Assembly: GCA_963818505.1 (NCBI GenBank)
Contig: CAWFSJ010000007.1
Coordinates: 62,001-126,000 of the forward strand
Origin: JADKAV01 sp963818505
GTDB lineage: Bacteria; Actinomycetota; Actinomycetes; S36-B12; UBA10799
Direction of reading: 5' to 3'
DNA: 64,000 bases
The notes under the pieces were generated by a model, which was given only the letters and a program-made list of their open reading frames with translations, did not search any database and was not told where the DNA came from. Made by a program: the position numbers and the translations under genes. Shown in pieces: positions 31,408 through 39,713 of the stretch. Each line of letters opens with the position of its first letter. Within the stretch, counting starts at the first letter, position 1.

Positions 31408-32355
31408 GTGGGAAAGATCCTTTTGGCAGCACCCCGTGGCTACTGTGCCGGGGTCGAGCGAGCAGTCATCACAGTGGAGAAGGCGCTCGATCTGTACGGG
31501 CCGCCGATCTACGTGCGTAAACAGATCGTCCACAACGTCCATGTGGTCGCTGAACTCGAGCACCGAGGAGCGATCTTCGTCGATGAGACCGAAGAGGTGC
31601 CAGAGGGCTCTCGTCTCGTGTTCAGTGCTCATGGCGTCTCGCCGGCAGTGCACGACCAGGCGCAGGCCCGCAACCTGCTGACCATCGATGCCACATGTCC
31701 GCTGGTGACGAAAGTCCACTACGAGGCCAAGCGGTTCGCGGAGTCCGGCTACCAGATCCTTCTGATCGGTCACGAGGGCCATGAGGAGGTCGAGGGCACC
31801 GCGGGCGAAGCACCTGAGGCCATCACGGTCGTGGAGTCCCCCGAGGCGGTCGACGATCTGGACATCGACCCCGACCGGCCCGTCGCTTGGCTGTCGCAAA
31901 CGACCTTGTCGGTCGACGAGACCATGCAGACCGTCGACCGGCTGCGCGAGAAGTTGCCCCTGCTGATCGATCCACCGAGCGACGACATCTGTTATGCCAC
32001 ACAGAACCGGCAGGCCGCTGTGAAGGTGATCGCTCCCCAGTGCGATGTGGTGATCGTCGTCGGCTCTGAGAACTCCAGCAACTCAGTACGGCTGGCGGAG
32101 GTGGCTGCCGAGGCGGGTGCGCGCAGCTATCGCATCGACGACGCAGGGCAACTGGAGCGTTCGTGGCTGGATGGCGCGGAGACGGTCGGGGTCACCTCTG
32201 GTGCCAGCGTGCCGGAATCGCTGATCGATCAGTTGCTTGAGGCTTTGGCCGTTTATGGCTTCGACGATGTGGAGGTGGCTACGACGGTCGAGGAGAGTCT
32301 GGTGTTCGCGCTACCGCCAGAGTTGCGCCGCGATCTCAAGGCCGCGGCTACCTGA
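31408..32355 (+). CDS. ispH: 4-hydroxy-3-methylbut-2-enyl diphosphate reductase
   Basis: The protein has 315 residues. It carries out the last step of the MEP isoprenoid pathway. The three iron-sulfur cysteines are in PRGYCAGVERAV (start), DATCPLVTKVH (about 95) and DDICYATQNRQ (about 193); the proton-relay Glu region VGSENSSNSVRL and TSGASVPESL are present. It supplies isopentenyl diphosphate for the UppS encoded 9 kb upstream. GTG 31408 follows xseB by 9 bp. Confidence 0.95.
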   Translation: MGKILLAAPRGYCAGVERAVITVEKALDLYGPPIYVRKQIVHNVHVVAELEHRGAIFVDETEEVPEGSRLVFSAHGVSPAVHDQAQARNLLTIDATCPLVTKVHYEAKRFAESGYQILLIGHEGHEEVEGTAGEAPEAITVVESPEAVDDLDIDPDRPVAWLSQTTLSVDETMQTVDRLREKLPLLIDPPSDDICYATQNRQAAVKVIAPQCDVVIVVGSENSSNSVRLAEVAAEAGARSYRIDDAGQLERSWLDGAETVGVTSGASVPESLIDQLLEALAVYGFDDVEVATTVEESLVFALPPELRRDLKAAAT

Positions 32356-32356
32356 T

Positions 32357-32848
32357 TCAGCGGTGCAGGATCCAGCGCCGAACGATGACGATCAGGGTGG
32401 CGGCACCGGTACCGGCGAAGATCCAGGGTGCGTTGAAGGCCAGGCCGGCCACGAGCATGGCCACCTCACGAATGAGCAGGTTGTCTGTCACGCCCTCTAG
32501 CAGGTCCGGCTGACCAGCGATCAGGATCGCGGTGAAGTAAGCCAAAGGTGGCGTGATGATCACCGTGGAAAGGGCGTCGTAGCGAATCAGCGCAGCGCAG
32601 ACCACGGAGATGACGACGAACACCACGCCGGTGATGTAGGTGATGCTGCCGTTGAAAGCCGTGTCGCCAAGGGCGGCGAGGATCGTGATGGTGAACAGGA
32701 TCAGGACCATGAGCCCGACGCCAAGGCCACCTACTTGTGACTCTTCGGTGTCGGACACACCAGACACGGTAGTCGCAGGCGAAGCCGTCTCATCGACGAT
32801 CTCCACCGACACCCCGGCGACAGCCGTCATTTGATCCTTTGTGCTCAC
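32357..32848 (-). CDS. DUF6542 membrane protein
   Basis: The protein has 163 residues. After an acidic cytoplasmic N-terminus come four hydrophobic segments (VGLMVLILFTITILAAL, ITYITGVVFVVISVVCAALI, VIITPPLAYFTAILIAG and WIFAGTGAATLIVIV). Its place, convergent with ispH and beside ychF, matches the DUF6542 gene of other actinobacteria. Start GTG 32848 is supported by TACGGT 6 nt upstream; ATG 32830 is an alternative. Convergent with ispH, 1 bp apart. Function unknown. Confidence 0.78.
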   Translation of the reverse strand: MSTKDQMTAVAGVSVEIVDETASPATTVSGVSDTEESQVGGLGVGLMVLILFTITILAALGDTAFNGSITYITGVVFVVISVVCAALIRYDALSTVIITPPLAYFTAILIAGQPDLLEGVTDNLLIREVAMLVAGLAFNAPWIFAGTGAATLIVIVRRWILHR

Positions 32849-32854
32849 CACCCA

Positions 32855-32860
32855 ACCGTA
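32855..32860 (-). promoter_or_regulatory. -10 hexamer of a leaderless promoter
   Basis: TACGGT on the minus strand ends 6 nt before GTG 32848 (DUF6542 gene). Confidence 0.45.
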
Positions 32861-32891
32861 ACCTGACCATCAGGTAGCACAGCGCAAGCGC

Positions 32892-33992
32892 CTACCCAGT
32901 GTCATGAAGGGGTTCCAGACTGCTACTCGAGCGTGGCCGGATATCGAGCTCCCTCAGCTCAGCCAGGTCCGACTCGGGCGCAACCATCTGGCCTAGCCGA
33001 CGGGTTGCGGGCATCACCCGCGAGTCCAGCGATCCGACAAACTGGTTGTAACCCGCGACCGCGTCCGAAAGTGACTTCCCCATCTTGGCGACGTGGCCGG
33101 CCATGGTGGACAGCCTGTCGAACAACTGCTGACCCGCGTCCAGCACGTCGCGAGCCTGGTCGGCCATCGCAGCCTGTTGCCACGCCCAGGAGATGCTTCG
33201 AAGTGTGGCCATCAGAGTCGTCGGTGTGGCCAGTACCACCTTCTTGTCGAAGGCGGTTTGGAGCAGGTCCGGCCTCTCGCGCAGGGCGACGCCGAGCAGA
33301 TGTTCGGCCGGCATGAACATGATCACGAACTCCGGCGTGCCAACCGCTCGCCAGTACTGCTTGGCAGAGAGCCGGCTGATGTGCTCGGCCACTGCTGCGG
33401 CGTGCTGGGCGGCTTGTGTGCCCGGGTCCAGTTCCGGGGCGAGGAACGCATCCAGGGAGACTTTCGCGTCGACCACTACTGTGCGGCCCTGCCCCAAGTC
33501 GATGAGCATGTCGGGGCGCAGGAGACGCTCCTCATCATGGACACTCGCCTGCTCCACGAAGTGGACGTGGGGGATCATCCCCGAGGCTTCCACCAGCCGA
33601 CGAAGCTGCATCTCACCCCAGGAACCCTGATGCTGCGTCCTGGACAGGGCCTGGGTGATCCGGTGGGCCTGGTCGTGGACATCCTTTGTGGCCTCCCCCA
33701 TCTGTCGGCCCACGGACAGCACCTGCTCGGACAGCCCGCTCATCGAGGTGAGCCGGGAGCGTTCTGCGGACTCGACCTGGGTCGTGAGGGTGGCCATCGC
33801 CTGTTGAAGTGGCGCAAGTGTGCCGTCGAGGCTGCCCCGGGCCTCCAATTGCGACATCAGAGTGCTGTTGCGCCCTTCGAGTTCCGCGACCCGCAGGCGA
33901 CCTGAAGCTTTACCGAGTCGGTAGGCGAATACGAACGCCGCGCCAACCGCGATGACCAGGAGAAGTGCCCAAACGCCGCTGATAGTGACCAT
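32892..33992 (-). CDS. rmuC: RmuC-family DNA recombination protein
   Basis: The protein has 366 residues. An N-terminal membrane helix (about 5-25) and a coiled coil (30-120) lead to the nuclease-like RmuC domain: RTQHQGSWGEMQLRRLVEASGM, RLLRPDMLIDLGQGRTVVVDAKVSLDAF (with the Asp/Asp-x-Lys core of PD-(D/E)xK folds), EFVIMFMPAEHLL, and VVLATPTTLMATLRSI. RmuC limits DNA inversions in E. coli; its mechanism is unclear. It diverges from ychF; CACAGT lies 6 nt before ATG 33992 on its strand. Confidence 0.93.
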   Translation of the reverse strand: MVTISGVWALLLVIAVGAAFVFAYRLGKASGRLRVAELEGRNSTLMSQLEARGSLDGTLAPLQQAMATLTTQVESAERSRLTSMSGLSEQVLSVGRQMGEATKDVHDQAHRITQALSRTQHQGSWGEMQLRRLVEASGMIPHVHFVEQASVHDEERLLRPDMLIDLGQGRTVVVDAKVSLDAFLAPELDPGTQAAQHAAAVAEHISRLSAKQYWRAVGTPEFVIMFMPAEHLLGVALRERPDLLQTAFDKKVVLATPTTLMATLRSISWAWQQAAMADQARDVLDAGQQLFDRLSTMAGHVAKMGKSLSDAVAGYNQFVGSLDSRVMPATRRLGQMVAPESDLAELRELDIRPRSSSSLEPLHDTG

Positions 33993-34035
33993 GACGGCAC
34001 TGTGCCCGATGGGTATGACAAAACAGCGTGCTCCT

Positions 34036-34041
34036 TACACT
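34036..34041 (+). promoter_or_regulatory. -10 hexamer of a leaderless ychF promoter
   Basis: TACACT ends 6 nt before GTG 34048. Confidence 0.55.
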
Positions 34042-34047
34042 TCAGTG

Positions 34048-35121
34048 GTGTCCCTGACTATCGGAATCGTCGGCCTACCCAACGTAGGGAAGTCCACCCT
34101 CTTCAACGCACTGACCAAAGCGGGTGCCCTCGCAGCGAACTACCCGTTCGCGACGATCGAGCCCAACGTCGGAATGGTTGGGGTGCCGGACACTCGGCTG
34201 CAGGCACTGGCGGACATCCACGGATCCGCGAAACTGCTACCTGCGACCGTGCAATTCGTCGACATCGCTGGGATCGTGCGCGGTGCCAGCGAAGGCCAAG
34301 GCCTTGGCAACAAGTTCCTGTCCCACATCCGCGAGTCCGATGCCATCTGCCAGGTCCTGCGGGCGTTCCACGACCCGGATGTTGTCCACGTGGAGGGTCG
34401 CGTGTCACCGTCCGAGGACATGGAGACCATCAACACTGAGCTGATTCTGGCCGACCTGCAGACCTTGGACAAGGCGCTGCCAAGGCTTGAGAAGGAGGCT
34501 CGGATGAACAAGGACCGGGCTTCTGCCGTGGTGGCCGCGCAGGAAGCAAGGCAGATCCTTGATTCGGGGCGCACGTTGTTCGCCGCCGGGGTTGATCCTG
34601 AGCCGCTTCGGGAGTTGTTCCTACTCACCAACAAGCCGTTCTTGTACGTCATCAACTGCGACGAAGAGGAGTTGGGCGACGACACGTTCCGCGCTGAAAT
34701 GACGCAGTTGGTGGCTCCGGCAGAGGCGGTCTTCCTCGATGCTCAAGTGGAGGCCGAACTGACCGAACTGCCCGAGGACGAGGCGCTTGAGTTGCTGCAA
34801 TCCATCGGGCAACCCGAGTCGGGTATCCAGGCTTTGGCCCGTGTCGGGTTCGAGACTTTGGGGCTACAGACGTACCTGACGGCGGGACCCAAGGAAGCGC
34901 GCGCGTGGACGATCCCCAAGGGTGCGACCGCGCCGGAAGCCGCAGGTGTGATCCACACGGACTTCCAGAAGGGCTTCATCAAGGCCGAGGTCATCTCCTT
35001 CGACGAACTGGTGGCGGCGGGCTCCATGCAGGAGGCCAAGGCACACGGCAAGGTCCGTATCGAGGGCAAGGACTACGTGATGGCTGACGGCGACGTGGTC
35101 GAGTTCCGGTTCAACGTGTGA
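34048..35121 (+). CDS. ychF: Redox-regulated ATPase/GTPase YchF (OLA1 family)
   Basis: The protein has 357 residues. P-loop GLPNVGKSTLFNAL, switch II FVDIAGIVRGASEGQGLGNKFLSHIRE, and the family-specific YVINCDEEEL in place of NKxD, in line with its ATP preference. The coiled coil follows switch II, and the C-terminal TGS domain covers TYLTAGPKEARAWTIPKGATAPEAAGVIHTDFQKGFIKAEVI to EFRFNV. GTG 34048 is favoured over the earlier in-frame codons because the conserved N-terminus begins there. The last 36 bp recur, degenerate, at 35484-35519. Confidence 0.95.
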   Translation: MSLTIGIVGLPNVGKSTLFNALTKAGALAANYPFATIEPNVGMVGVPDTRLQALADIHGSAKLLPATVQFVDIAGIVRGASEGQGLGNKFLSHIRESDAICQVLRAFHDPDVVHVEGRVSPSEDMETINTELILADLQTLDKALPRLEKEARMNKDRASAVVAAQEARQILDSGRTLFAAGVDPEPLRELFLLTNKPFLYVINCDEEELGDDTFRAEMTQLVAPAEAVFLDAQVEAELTELPEDEALELLQSIGQPESGIQALARVGFETLGLQTYLTAGPKEARAWTIPKGATAPEAAGVIHTDFQKGFIKAEVISFDELVAAGSMQEAKAHGKVRIEGKDYVMADGDVVEFRFNV

Positions 35122-35170
35122 ATCCAGCCGACACGCCCACACGGGGGAGGGAATATCAGGCGCCCTCCGG

Positions 35171-35440
35171 CTAGGGCTCCTCAGACTCTTCCATCTCATC
35201 GAGAAGATCCTGCGCGTCCTGGCTGCCCCGGGCAGCCAGTCGCACCAATTCGTTTCGATCCCCGAGTTCCCCCGCCAACTGGACGAGTTCATCAAGGGCG
35301 TCCCTGCTGCCCGCATCAGCCAGACGTCGAAGTTCGGTGATGTCGGCTTGGTAGGCGGCTTGTTCGACGAGTTGGTCGACGGCGTCGCGGTCGCCGAGGG
35401 CGGCCTTGTTACGCAGGACGACCAGGTCGTCTTCACCCAT
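35171..35440 (-). CDS. Small acidic repeat protein
   Basis: The protein has 89 residues. It is almost entirely helical and acidic, built from short repeated units: ALGDRDAVDQLVEQAAYQADITELRRLADAGSRDALDELVQLAGELGDRNELVRLAARGSQDAQDLLDEM, where A(D/A)xGSxDAxDxL recurs. That resembles a miniature HEAT/Sel1-like solenoid. Reading frame and ATG 35440 are clear, but no Shine-Dalgarno is obvious. It sits between the real and the duplicated 3' ends of ychF. Function unknown. Confidence 0.65.
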   Translation of the reverse strand: MGEDDLVVLRNKAALGDRDAVDQLVEQAAYQADITELRRLADAGSRDALDELVQLAGELGDRNELVRLAARGSQDAQDLLDEMEESEEP

Positions 35441-35483
35441 TCAAGCGCCTGCCTTCTAACTCGATCCAAACCTACAGCGAGGC

Positions 35484-35519
35484 GACGGCGAGACGGTCGA
35501 GTTCTGGTTCAACGCGTGA
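35484..35519 (+). repeat. Degenerate duplicate of the ychF 3' end
   Basis: This 36-bp segment, GACGGCGA...GGTCGAGTT...GGTTCAACG...GTGA, matches 35086-35121 (last 11 codons plus stop of ychF) at 31 of 36 positions. It is not linked to any start. The two copies bracket 362 bp that carry the small acidic repeat gene, as if a segment had inserted at or been duplicated with the gene end. Confidence 0.8.
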
Positions 35520-35646
35520 GAGTCCACACGACAGTCAGGTGGGCGGGAACGGTGACGGCATTTCCGAACCAGCGCTGCACTCGGGCAGCTACGTCTTGAT
35601 TTCCGGTTCGTTCGTTGGGAGCATCCTGAGGTGCGCAGGTTAAGCG

Positions 35647-36627
35647 TTAGCGGCGGATTGATTTGACCAGGTCTCTGATCGCGCGCGTGACCAATCGGGG
35701 CTGGTCGAGTTGGATGTAGTGTCCACTCTTGGTCGCGATCACGTGGCGCGTGCCAGGCACCAACTCAGCAAGTCGGTCCTGCGAATCCTGGAATGCGCGT
35801 TCGAGTGCGGCGTTGGGCCAGTCATCAGGAAAGCCGAATGGATTCGGCAGGCGGCGCGAATGGGAAATGATCACTACAGGCAGCCTGCGAAGCGGAGTGT
35901 CCGCCTGTGCCTGACGAACTTGCGCAGCGCTGGCCTCAAGGCTGAGCCGCTCTAGTCCCGAGACGTCCTCCAGCCCTGCTGGTGGCTGAGGATCCAGCAC
36001 CGCCGCCGTGTATTGCTCGGGGGTGAGCAACCGCTTGTAGGCCGCGATGAAATCCTCGTTCTGGGCGTCGATGGACACAAGCCCGGCGGTTTGACGCGGA
36101 TACGACGTTGCAAAGAGACGCGCGACCAGGCCACCGTACGAATGCCCGACCAGCAGATACGGACCGGGTACGTCGGCCGCCCGAAGCAGAGCGCGCAGAT
36201 CGAGCGCGATGTCGCGGGCGGTCCGGGGCATCGCGACGGGATCGCTGCGGCTGTGCCGGTCGGGCAGAAGATATGTGCCCGGCCGGTCGTAGGTGCACAC
36301 ACGCGTGAAGCGGGTGACAGACGGCAGGACAGCCGGTCCCGCACCTGACGGCGGCAGGCTCCAGATGTCACCGCGGTCCCCGGTTCCGGCCTCGAGCAAT
36401 ACCGTCGGGCTGCCCGTGCCACGGCACTCCAAGTAGAGTCTTCGACCCCCGGGAATCGTCACTTTCTTGCTGAAACCGCGACGCGCCGAGTCGGCTGTCG
36501 CTGTTTGACTGGCCTGGAACTGCGTCTGGCGTGCTTGTGCACCCGGCGCACTCACAGCACCAGCAACTAGAACCGACCCCGTCAGCAGCAGCGCCTGGGA
36601 GATCACCAGGAGCTTCTTGGCCCTCAT
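35647..36627 (-). CDS. Secreted alpha/beta-hydrolase
   Basis: The protein has 326 residues. A signal peptide (1-32) precedes an alpha/beta-hydrolase fold: VLLEAGTGDRGDIWS (oxyanion region), VCTYDRPGTYLL, nucleophile elbow VGHSYGGLVAR, acid SIDAQNEDF and C-terminal His in TKSGHYIQLDQP. All triad members are visible. The early YDRPG motif and secretion fit the family of extracellular proline-iminopeptidase-like or esterase enzymes; substrate unknown. It is monocistronic, between the ychF duplicate and a 68-bp palindrome. Confidence 0.88.
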   Translation of the reverse strand: MRAKKLLVISQALLLTGSVLVAGAVSAPGAQARQTQFQASQTATADSARRGFSKKVTIPGGRRLYLECRGTGSPTVLLEAGTGDRGDIWSLPPSGAGPAVLPSVTRFTRVCTYDRPGTYLLPDRHSRSDPVAMPRTARDIALDLRALLRAADVPGPYLLVGHSYGGLVARLFATSYPRQTAGLVSIDAQNEDFIAAYKRLLTPEQYTAAVLDPQPPAGLEDVSGLERLSLEASAAQVRQAQADTPLRRLPVVIISHSRRLPNPFGFPDDWPNAALERAFQDSQDRLAELVPGTRHVIATKSGHYIQLDQPRLVTRAIRDLVKSIRR

Positions 36628-36801
36628 CCGACACCCCAGCTGGACTCATCCGTCACGAGAATGATCAGTCAATCACGTTGGGCTGGTTTGCGAGGGATGC
36701 TGCGTCGACCTGACCGTTCGGCCGATGGCTAGGCCATGGGTCACCTCCTCGTGGACCGAAGTCAAGCGGTCAGCAGAGCCTGATCGGGCGGATCCCGGTT
36801 G

Positions 36802-36869
36802 GTTAGAGGTTGTGCTGTTGGTTAGCGAAACAACGCGTGGATTCGCTAACGGGGACCACAACCTCTAAC
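36802..36869. repeat. 68-bp palindromic repeat, copy 3
   Basis: The centre ACAACGCGTGGA and the left arm (36802-36829) are identical to copy 1. The right arm (36842-36869) carries GGGGACC in place of CAACAG, giving an internal loop. Its last bases CTA (36865-36867) are the TAG stop codon of the methyltransferase gene on the minus strand. Confidence 0.96.
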
Positions 36870-37725
36870 GAGGGCGCCCGGCCCGGTCCAACCGCGAGGC
36901 GATTCTGGCGCGCGCTGCCCGCGGCACGCTACTGACCAGTGCTCGGGCCTGCCAACGTGGTCGGCGAGTCTGCGCCAGTTCGGCGCGCAGGGTCGCCACC
37001 AGTTCATCCAGTTCGGCTGGGGTGCGGTCCGAGGTGGTCGTTAGACGCTCGCGCGCTGCCGGCCACCCTGGGAACGGCTTCTGAAGGTGCTGCGTCTTCT
37101 GCCCGGCGATCGCCAGGTCAATCGCAGCGCCAGCCTGGCCCGCGTCGATGGTCCGCATGAAGCAATAGGGGTCATCCTCATACCGCTGCATGTACGCATC
37201 GTGGTGGGCGAGCGTCCACATGCCATCGCATTCGGGCGGCTGCACTAGGGCGTTGCCTTTGACCACGACGCCGATACCGAAGTCCGCGTCGAGGGTGAAC
37301 CAGCGCAAGCTGTTACTGACGCACACATCACGCAGAGCCGCAAAGGTCGTGCCACACCACTGGCCGGCGACGAAGGTCGGCTGAGTCATCTCCGGAGGGG
37401 GAAGACAGTCGTGGACGAGCATCACGCCGCCATCCCGTAAGGAGTTCAGCGCCATTATCAGACACCGCGTCGACGATTCGTAGGTGTGAAAGGGGTCGAC
37501 GATCGCTAGGTCGTAAGGGGTAGGACCGATGGCTTCGGGCAGGTCGTCAAGATCCGGTACTTCCTCCACTGCGTACTGCAACGAGATGGCCCGCTGGGTG
37601 CGCGCCAAGTCGACCGTCGCGAGTGCAGGGTTCCCCGTGGTGGCCGAAGTGATCATCAGCATGGTCCGGAATCTGGCGTCGCTCAATAAGGAGTTGCCGA
37701 GGGTTCCGAGTCCCAAAGAAGCCAC
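36865..37725 (-). CDS. Class I SAM-dependent methyltransferase-like protein
   Basis: The protein has 286 residues. The central part resembles Methyltransf_24-type enzymes: TVDLARTQRAISLQYAVEEVPDLDDLP, YDLAIVDPFHTYESSTRCLIMALNSLRDGGVMLVHDCLPPP. The usual glycine-rich motif I is weak or absent: the N-terminus reads GLGTLGNSLLSDARFRTML, so SAM binding is uncertain. The C-terminal 80 residues are basic and helical. GTG 37725 is favoured: TAGGCT lies 7 nt upstream on this strand. The gene is bracketed by two 68-bp palindromes, one of which contains its stop codon. Confidence 0.7.
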   Translation of the reverse strand: MASLGLGTLGNSLLSDARFRTMLMITSATTGNPALATVDLARTQRAISLQYAVEEVPDLDDLPEAIGPTPYDLAIVDPFHTYESSTRCLIMALNSLRDGGVMLVHDCLPPPEMTQPTFVAGQWCGTTFAALRDVCVSNSLRWFTLDADFGIGVVVKGNALVQPPECDGMWTLAHHDAYMQRYEDDPYCFMRTIDAGQAGAAIDLAIAGQKTQHLQKPFPGWPAARERLTTTSDRTPAELDELVATLRAELAQTRRPRWQARALVSSVPRAARARIASRLDRAGRPR

Positions 37726-37732
37726 ACCAATC

Positions 37733-37738
37733 AGCCTA
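37733..37738 (-). promoter_or_regulatory. -10 hexamer of a leaderless promoter
   Basis: TAGGCT on the minus strand ends 7 nt before GTG 37725. Confidence 0.45.
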
Positions 37739-37777
37739 TTTCTGACCCGGGATCTGGGCCATTGCTGCCGGCGGTTG

Positions 37778-37845
37778 GTTAGAGGTTGTGGTCCTGGTTA
37801 GCGAAACAACGCGTGGATTCGCTAACCAACAGCACAACCTCTAAC
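37778..37845. repeat. 68-bp palindromic repeat, copy 4
   Basis: The centre ACAACGCGTGGA is in the same orientation as copies 1 and 3. The right arm (37818-37845) is identical to copy 1; the left arm has GTCCT in place of CTGTT. It shares with copy 3 the flanks CGGTTG on the left and GAGGGCG on the right, so the duplicated unit extends beyond the 68 bp. Confidence 0.96.
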
Positions 37846-37874
37846 GAGGGCGTCGGGCCGCGGTCAACGTCGGC

Positions 37875-39431
37875 CTAGCGGACCCTGATCCTGACGTCCT
37901 GCTTCTGCAGGCTCTGTGCGCTGCTCTTCTGCCTGGGTGAGGGCGCCGGGCCCTCCTGCGTGACGACCCAGTCCGAGCTTGATGGCTTGAAGCGCGCAGT
38001 TCCGTTGACGCCCACCATCCATTGCCGCTCGGGGATGTAGCCGGAGAGGATGTCCTTGCGGACCTTGACGGTGAGGAAGAACTCGCCGCGCTTGTCGGTC
38101 CGGAAGTTGCGGCGCAGTCCGGGTACGTCTTCACCGCGGCCGCGCAACCAACCGGCGCTGTTCCGCAGGGGCACCCACTGCTTGCCATTCAACCGTTCAA
38201 GGACCCCCGAGATCCGGGTCCGTGCATCGCTGGAGACCACAGCGCGGACCGATGTCGCCCTGGTCCGCACCCGAGGCGCCTTGTAGTTGACCGGTTTGGC
38301 TGTCGCTCTGGTGAAGGTGTCGTCGCCCAAGCGGTTTCCGTCGTAACGGGAGACGGTGATGTCCACGCTGGTCGCCCCGGCCGTCGGGTACGAAGCGGTG
38401 TTGCTGTTGATCCACAAAGTGGGGGCCTCGAGCGGGTCGCCGAAGTCGAACGTCACCGCATACCAGGCGCCAGCCGTGGCGTCCCAGTTCACAACCGCGT
38501 TGCCGTTCTCGATTCGGCTGGTCACGCCCGCGGGACGGTTGCCCATACGGAGGCCGTTGCGCACGTCGACACCGAGGTCTGGAAAATCGGTGATCACAGC
38601 GTCGGCCCCGATGGAGGCCGCCTTCCGGTAGGCATCGCGGCTCCCGCGCAAGGTCCAGACGTGGACTGCGAGATCCGCTGCGTGCGCCTCTTGCACGAGT
38701 TGCCTGCGCGCGCGCGTGGTCGGAACACCAATCACGTCGGCGAACTGCCGGTAGCCGGGGAAGGCGCCCACGTCCTCGGGGCCGACCCCGCGGGTGAGGA
38801 AGACCGTACGGTTGCCCACTTGGCTACGGAGGAACTGCAGGTCGCCCGGATTGCTCGACTGCACCCAGACCCGCGACCCTCGCTGATCCTCGCCACTGGT
38901 CCGCAAGAGGTTGACCAGCACCGGCAGGGGATCCAGTCCGCGGCTCTGGAAGTAGCCCGACTCCTTGAGCTCCATGTAGAGGCTTGCACCGCGGCCTTGG
39001 GCCAGGCCGATCAGATCATCCAGCGTCGTGAGTGTCTGCCCGTCCCATTTGCGCAGTGTCTGCAACTCGGCCAGCGTGAAATCGTCGACCCAGAAGCCGG
39101 TGTAATCGACCCCGTTGAAGTTGCGAACGCTCTGACGGCCCGCGAACTCGGGCCGCCCCGCAATGTCGGTGACCCGGCTCAGTTCGATGTCGTGGCATAG
39201 GACCAAGCGACCGTCCTTGCTCATGACCAGGTCGCCTTCCAAGAGGTCCGCCCCGAGGTCGGCTGCGCGCTGGTAACTGCCGATCGTGCTCTCGGCGGCG
39301 TACATGGGAGCTCCCCGGTGACCGATCACCAGCATCCCGCTGCCTGGCCGGCCTTCCAGGGCGCTGGCGGCAGGCGCAATCGAGGCAGTGACGGCCAAGG
39401 CCACTACTGCCGCAGTCGTTCTATTGCGCAA
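37875..39431 (-). CDS. Secreted glycerophosphodiester phosphodiesterase
   Basis: The protein has 518 residues. A signal peptide (RNRTTAAVVALAVTASIAPAASA) is followed by a GDPD TIM barrel: VIGHRGAPMYAAESTIGSYQRAADLGADLLEGDLVMSKDGRLVLCHD, with the HR, E and HD metal/catalytic residues, then LYMELKE and ADLAVHVWTL. The C-terminal half (about 320-518) is beta-rich and may be a substrate or wall module. I choose TTG 39431 because AGGAGG sits 8 nt before it and the signal peptide starts there; GTG 39440 overlaps that site. It releases glycerol-3-phosphate from phosphodiesters. Confidence 0.9.
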   Translation of the reverse strand: MRNRTTAAVVALAVTASIAPAASALEGRPGSGMLVIGHRGAPMYAAESTIGSYQRAADLGADLLEGDLVMSKDGRLVLCHDIELSRVTDIAGRPEFAGRQSVRNFNGVDYTGFWVDDFTLAELQTLRKWDGQTLTTLDDLIGLAQGRGASLYMELKESGYFQSRGLDPLPVLVNLLRTSGEDQRGSRVWVQSSNPGDLQFLRSQVGNRTVFLTRGVGPEDVGAFPGYRQFADVIGVPTTRARRQLVQEAHAADLAVHVWTLRGSRDAYRKAASIGADAVITDFPDLGVDVRNGLRMGNRPAGVTSRIENGNAVVNWDATAGAWYAVTFDFGDPLEAPTLWINSNTASYPTAGATSVDITVSRYDGNRLGDDTFTRATAKPVNYKAPRVRTRATSVRAVVSSDARTRISGVLERLNGKQWVPLRNSAGWLRGRGEDVPGLRRNFRTDKRGEFFLTVKVRKDILSGYIPERQWMVGVNGTARFKPSSSDWVVTQEGPAPSPRQKSSAQSLQKQDVRIRVR

Positions 39432-39648
39432 ACCAGACACCTCCTGCGCACCACTGTGCCATGAACTTTTGGACGGGCCGAACATCTGACCCGTTCCACG
39501 CCTGTGCAGAATTCGCTTCCTTGTGTAACGATTCGCCCCCCAAGTGTGTGCTCAACGTGTACGAATTGGCACAATGGGCGACGAACTGCAGCATCTTAGC
39601 CCGACCTCGTCGGCGAATCAGCCGGGGTCTTCGCGGTGCGGTTGCTGG

Positions 39649-39666
39649 GAATTCGAACTCGAATTC
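39649..39666. promoter_or_regulatory. 18-bp palindrome upstream of the peptide ABC operon
   Basis: GAATTCGA, AC, TCGAATTC is a perfect inverted repeat of 8-bp arms, AT-richer than its surroundings, ending 47 bp before the binding-protein ATG. A candidate operator for the whole ABC operon. Confidence 0.5.
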
Positions 39667-39713
39667 AACACAATTAGCCCAAGGTAGTTCGGGACACATA
39701 GAAGGGATAGTCC

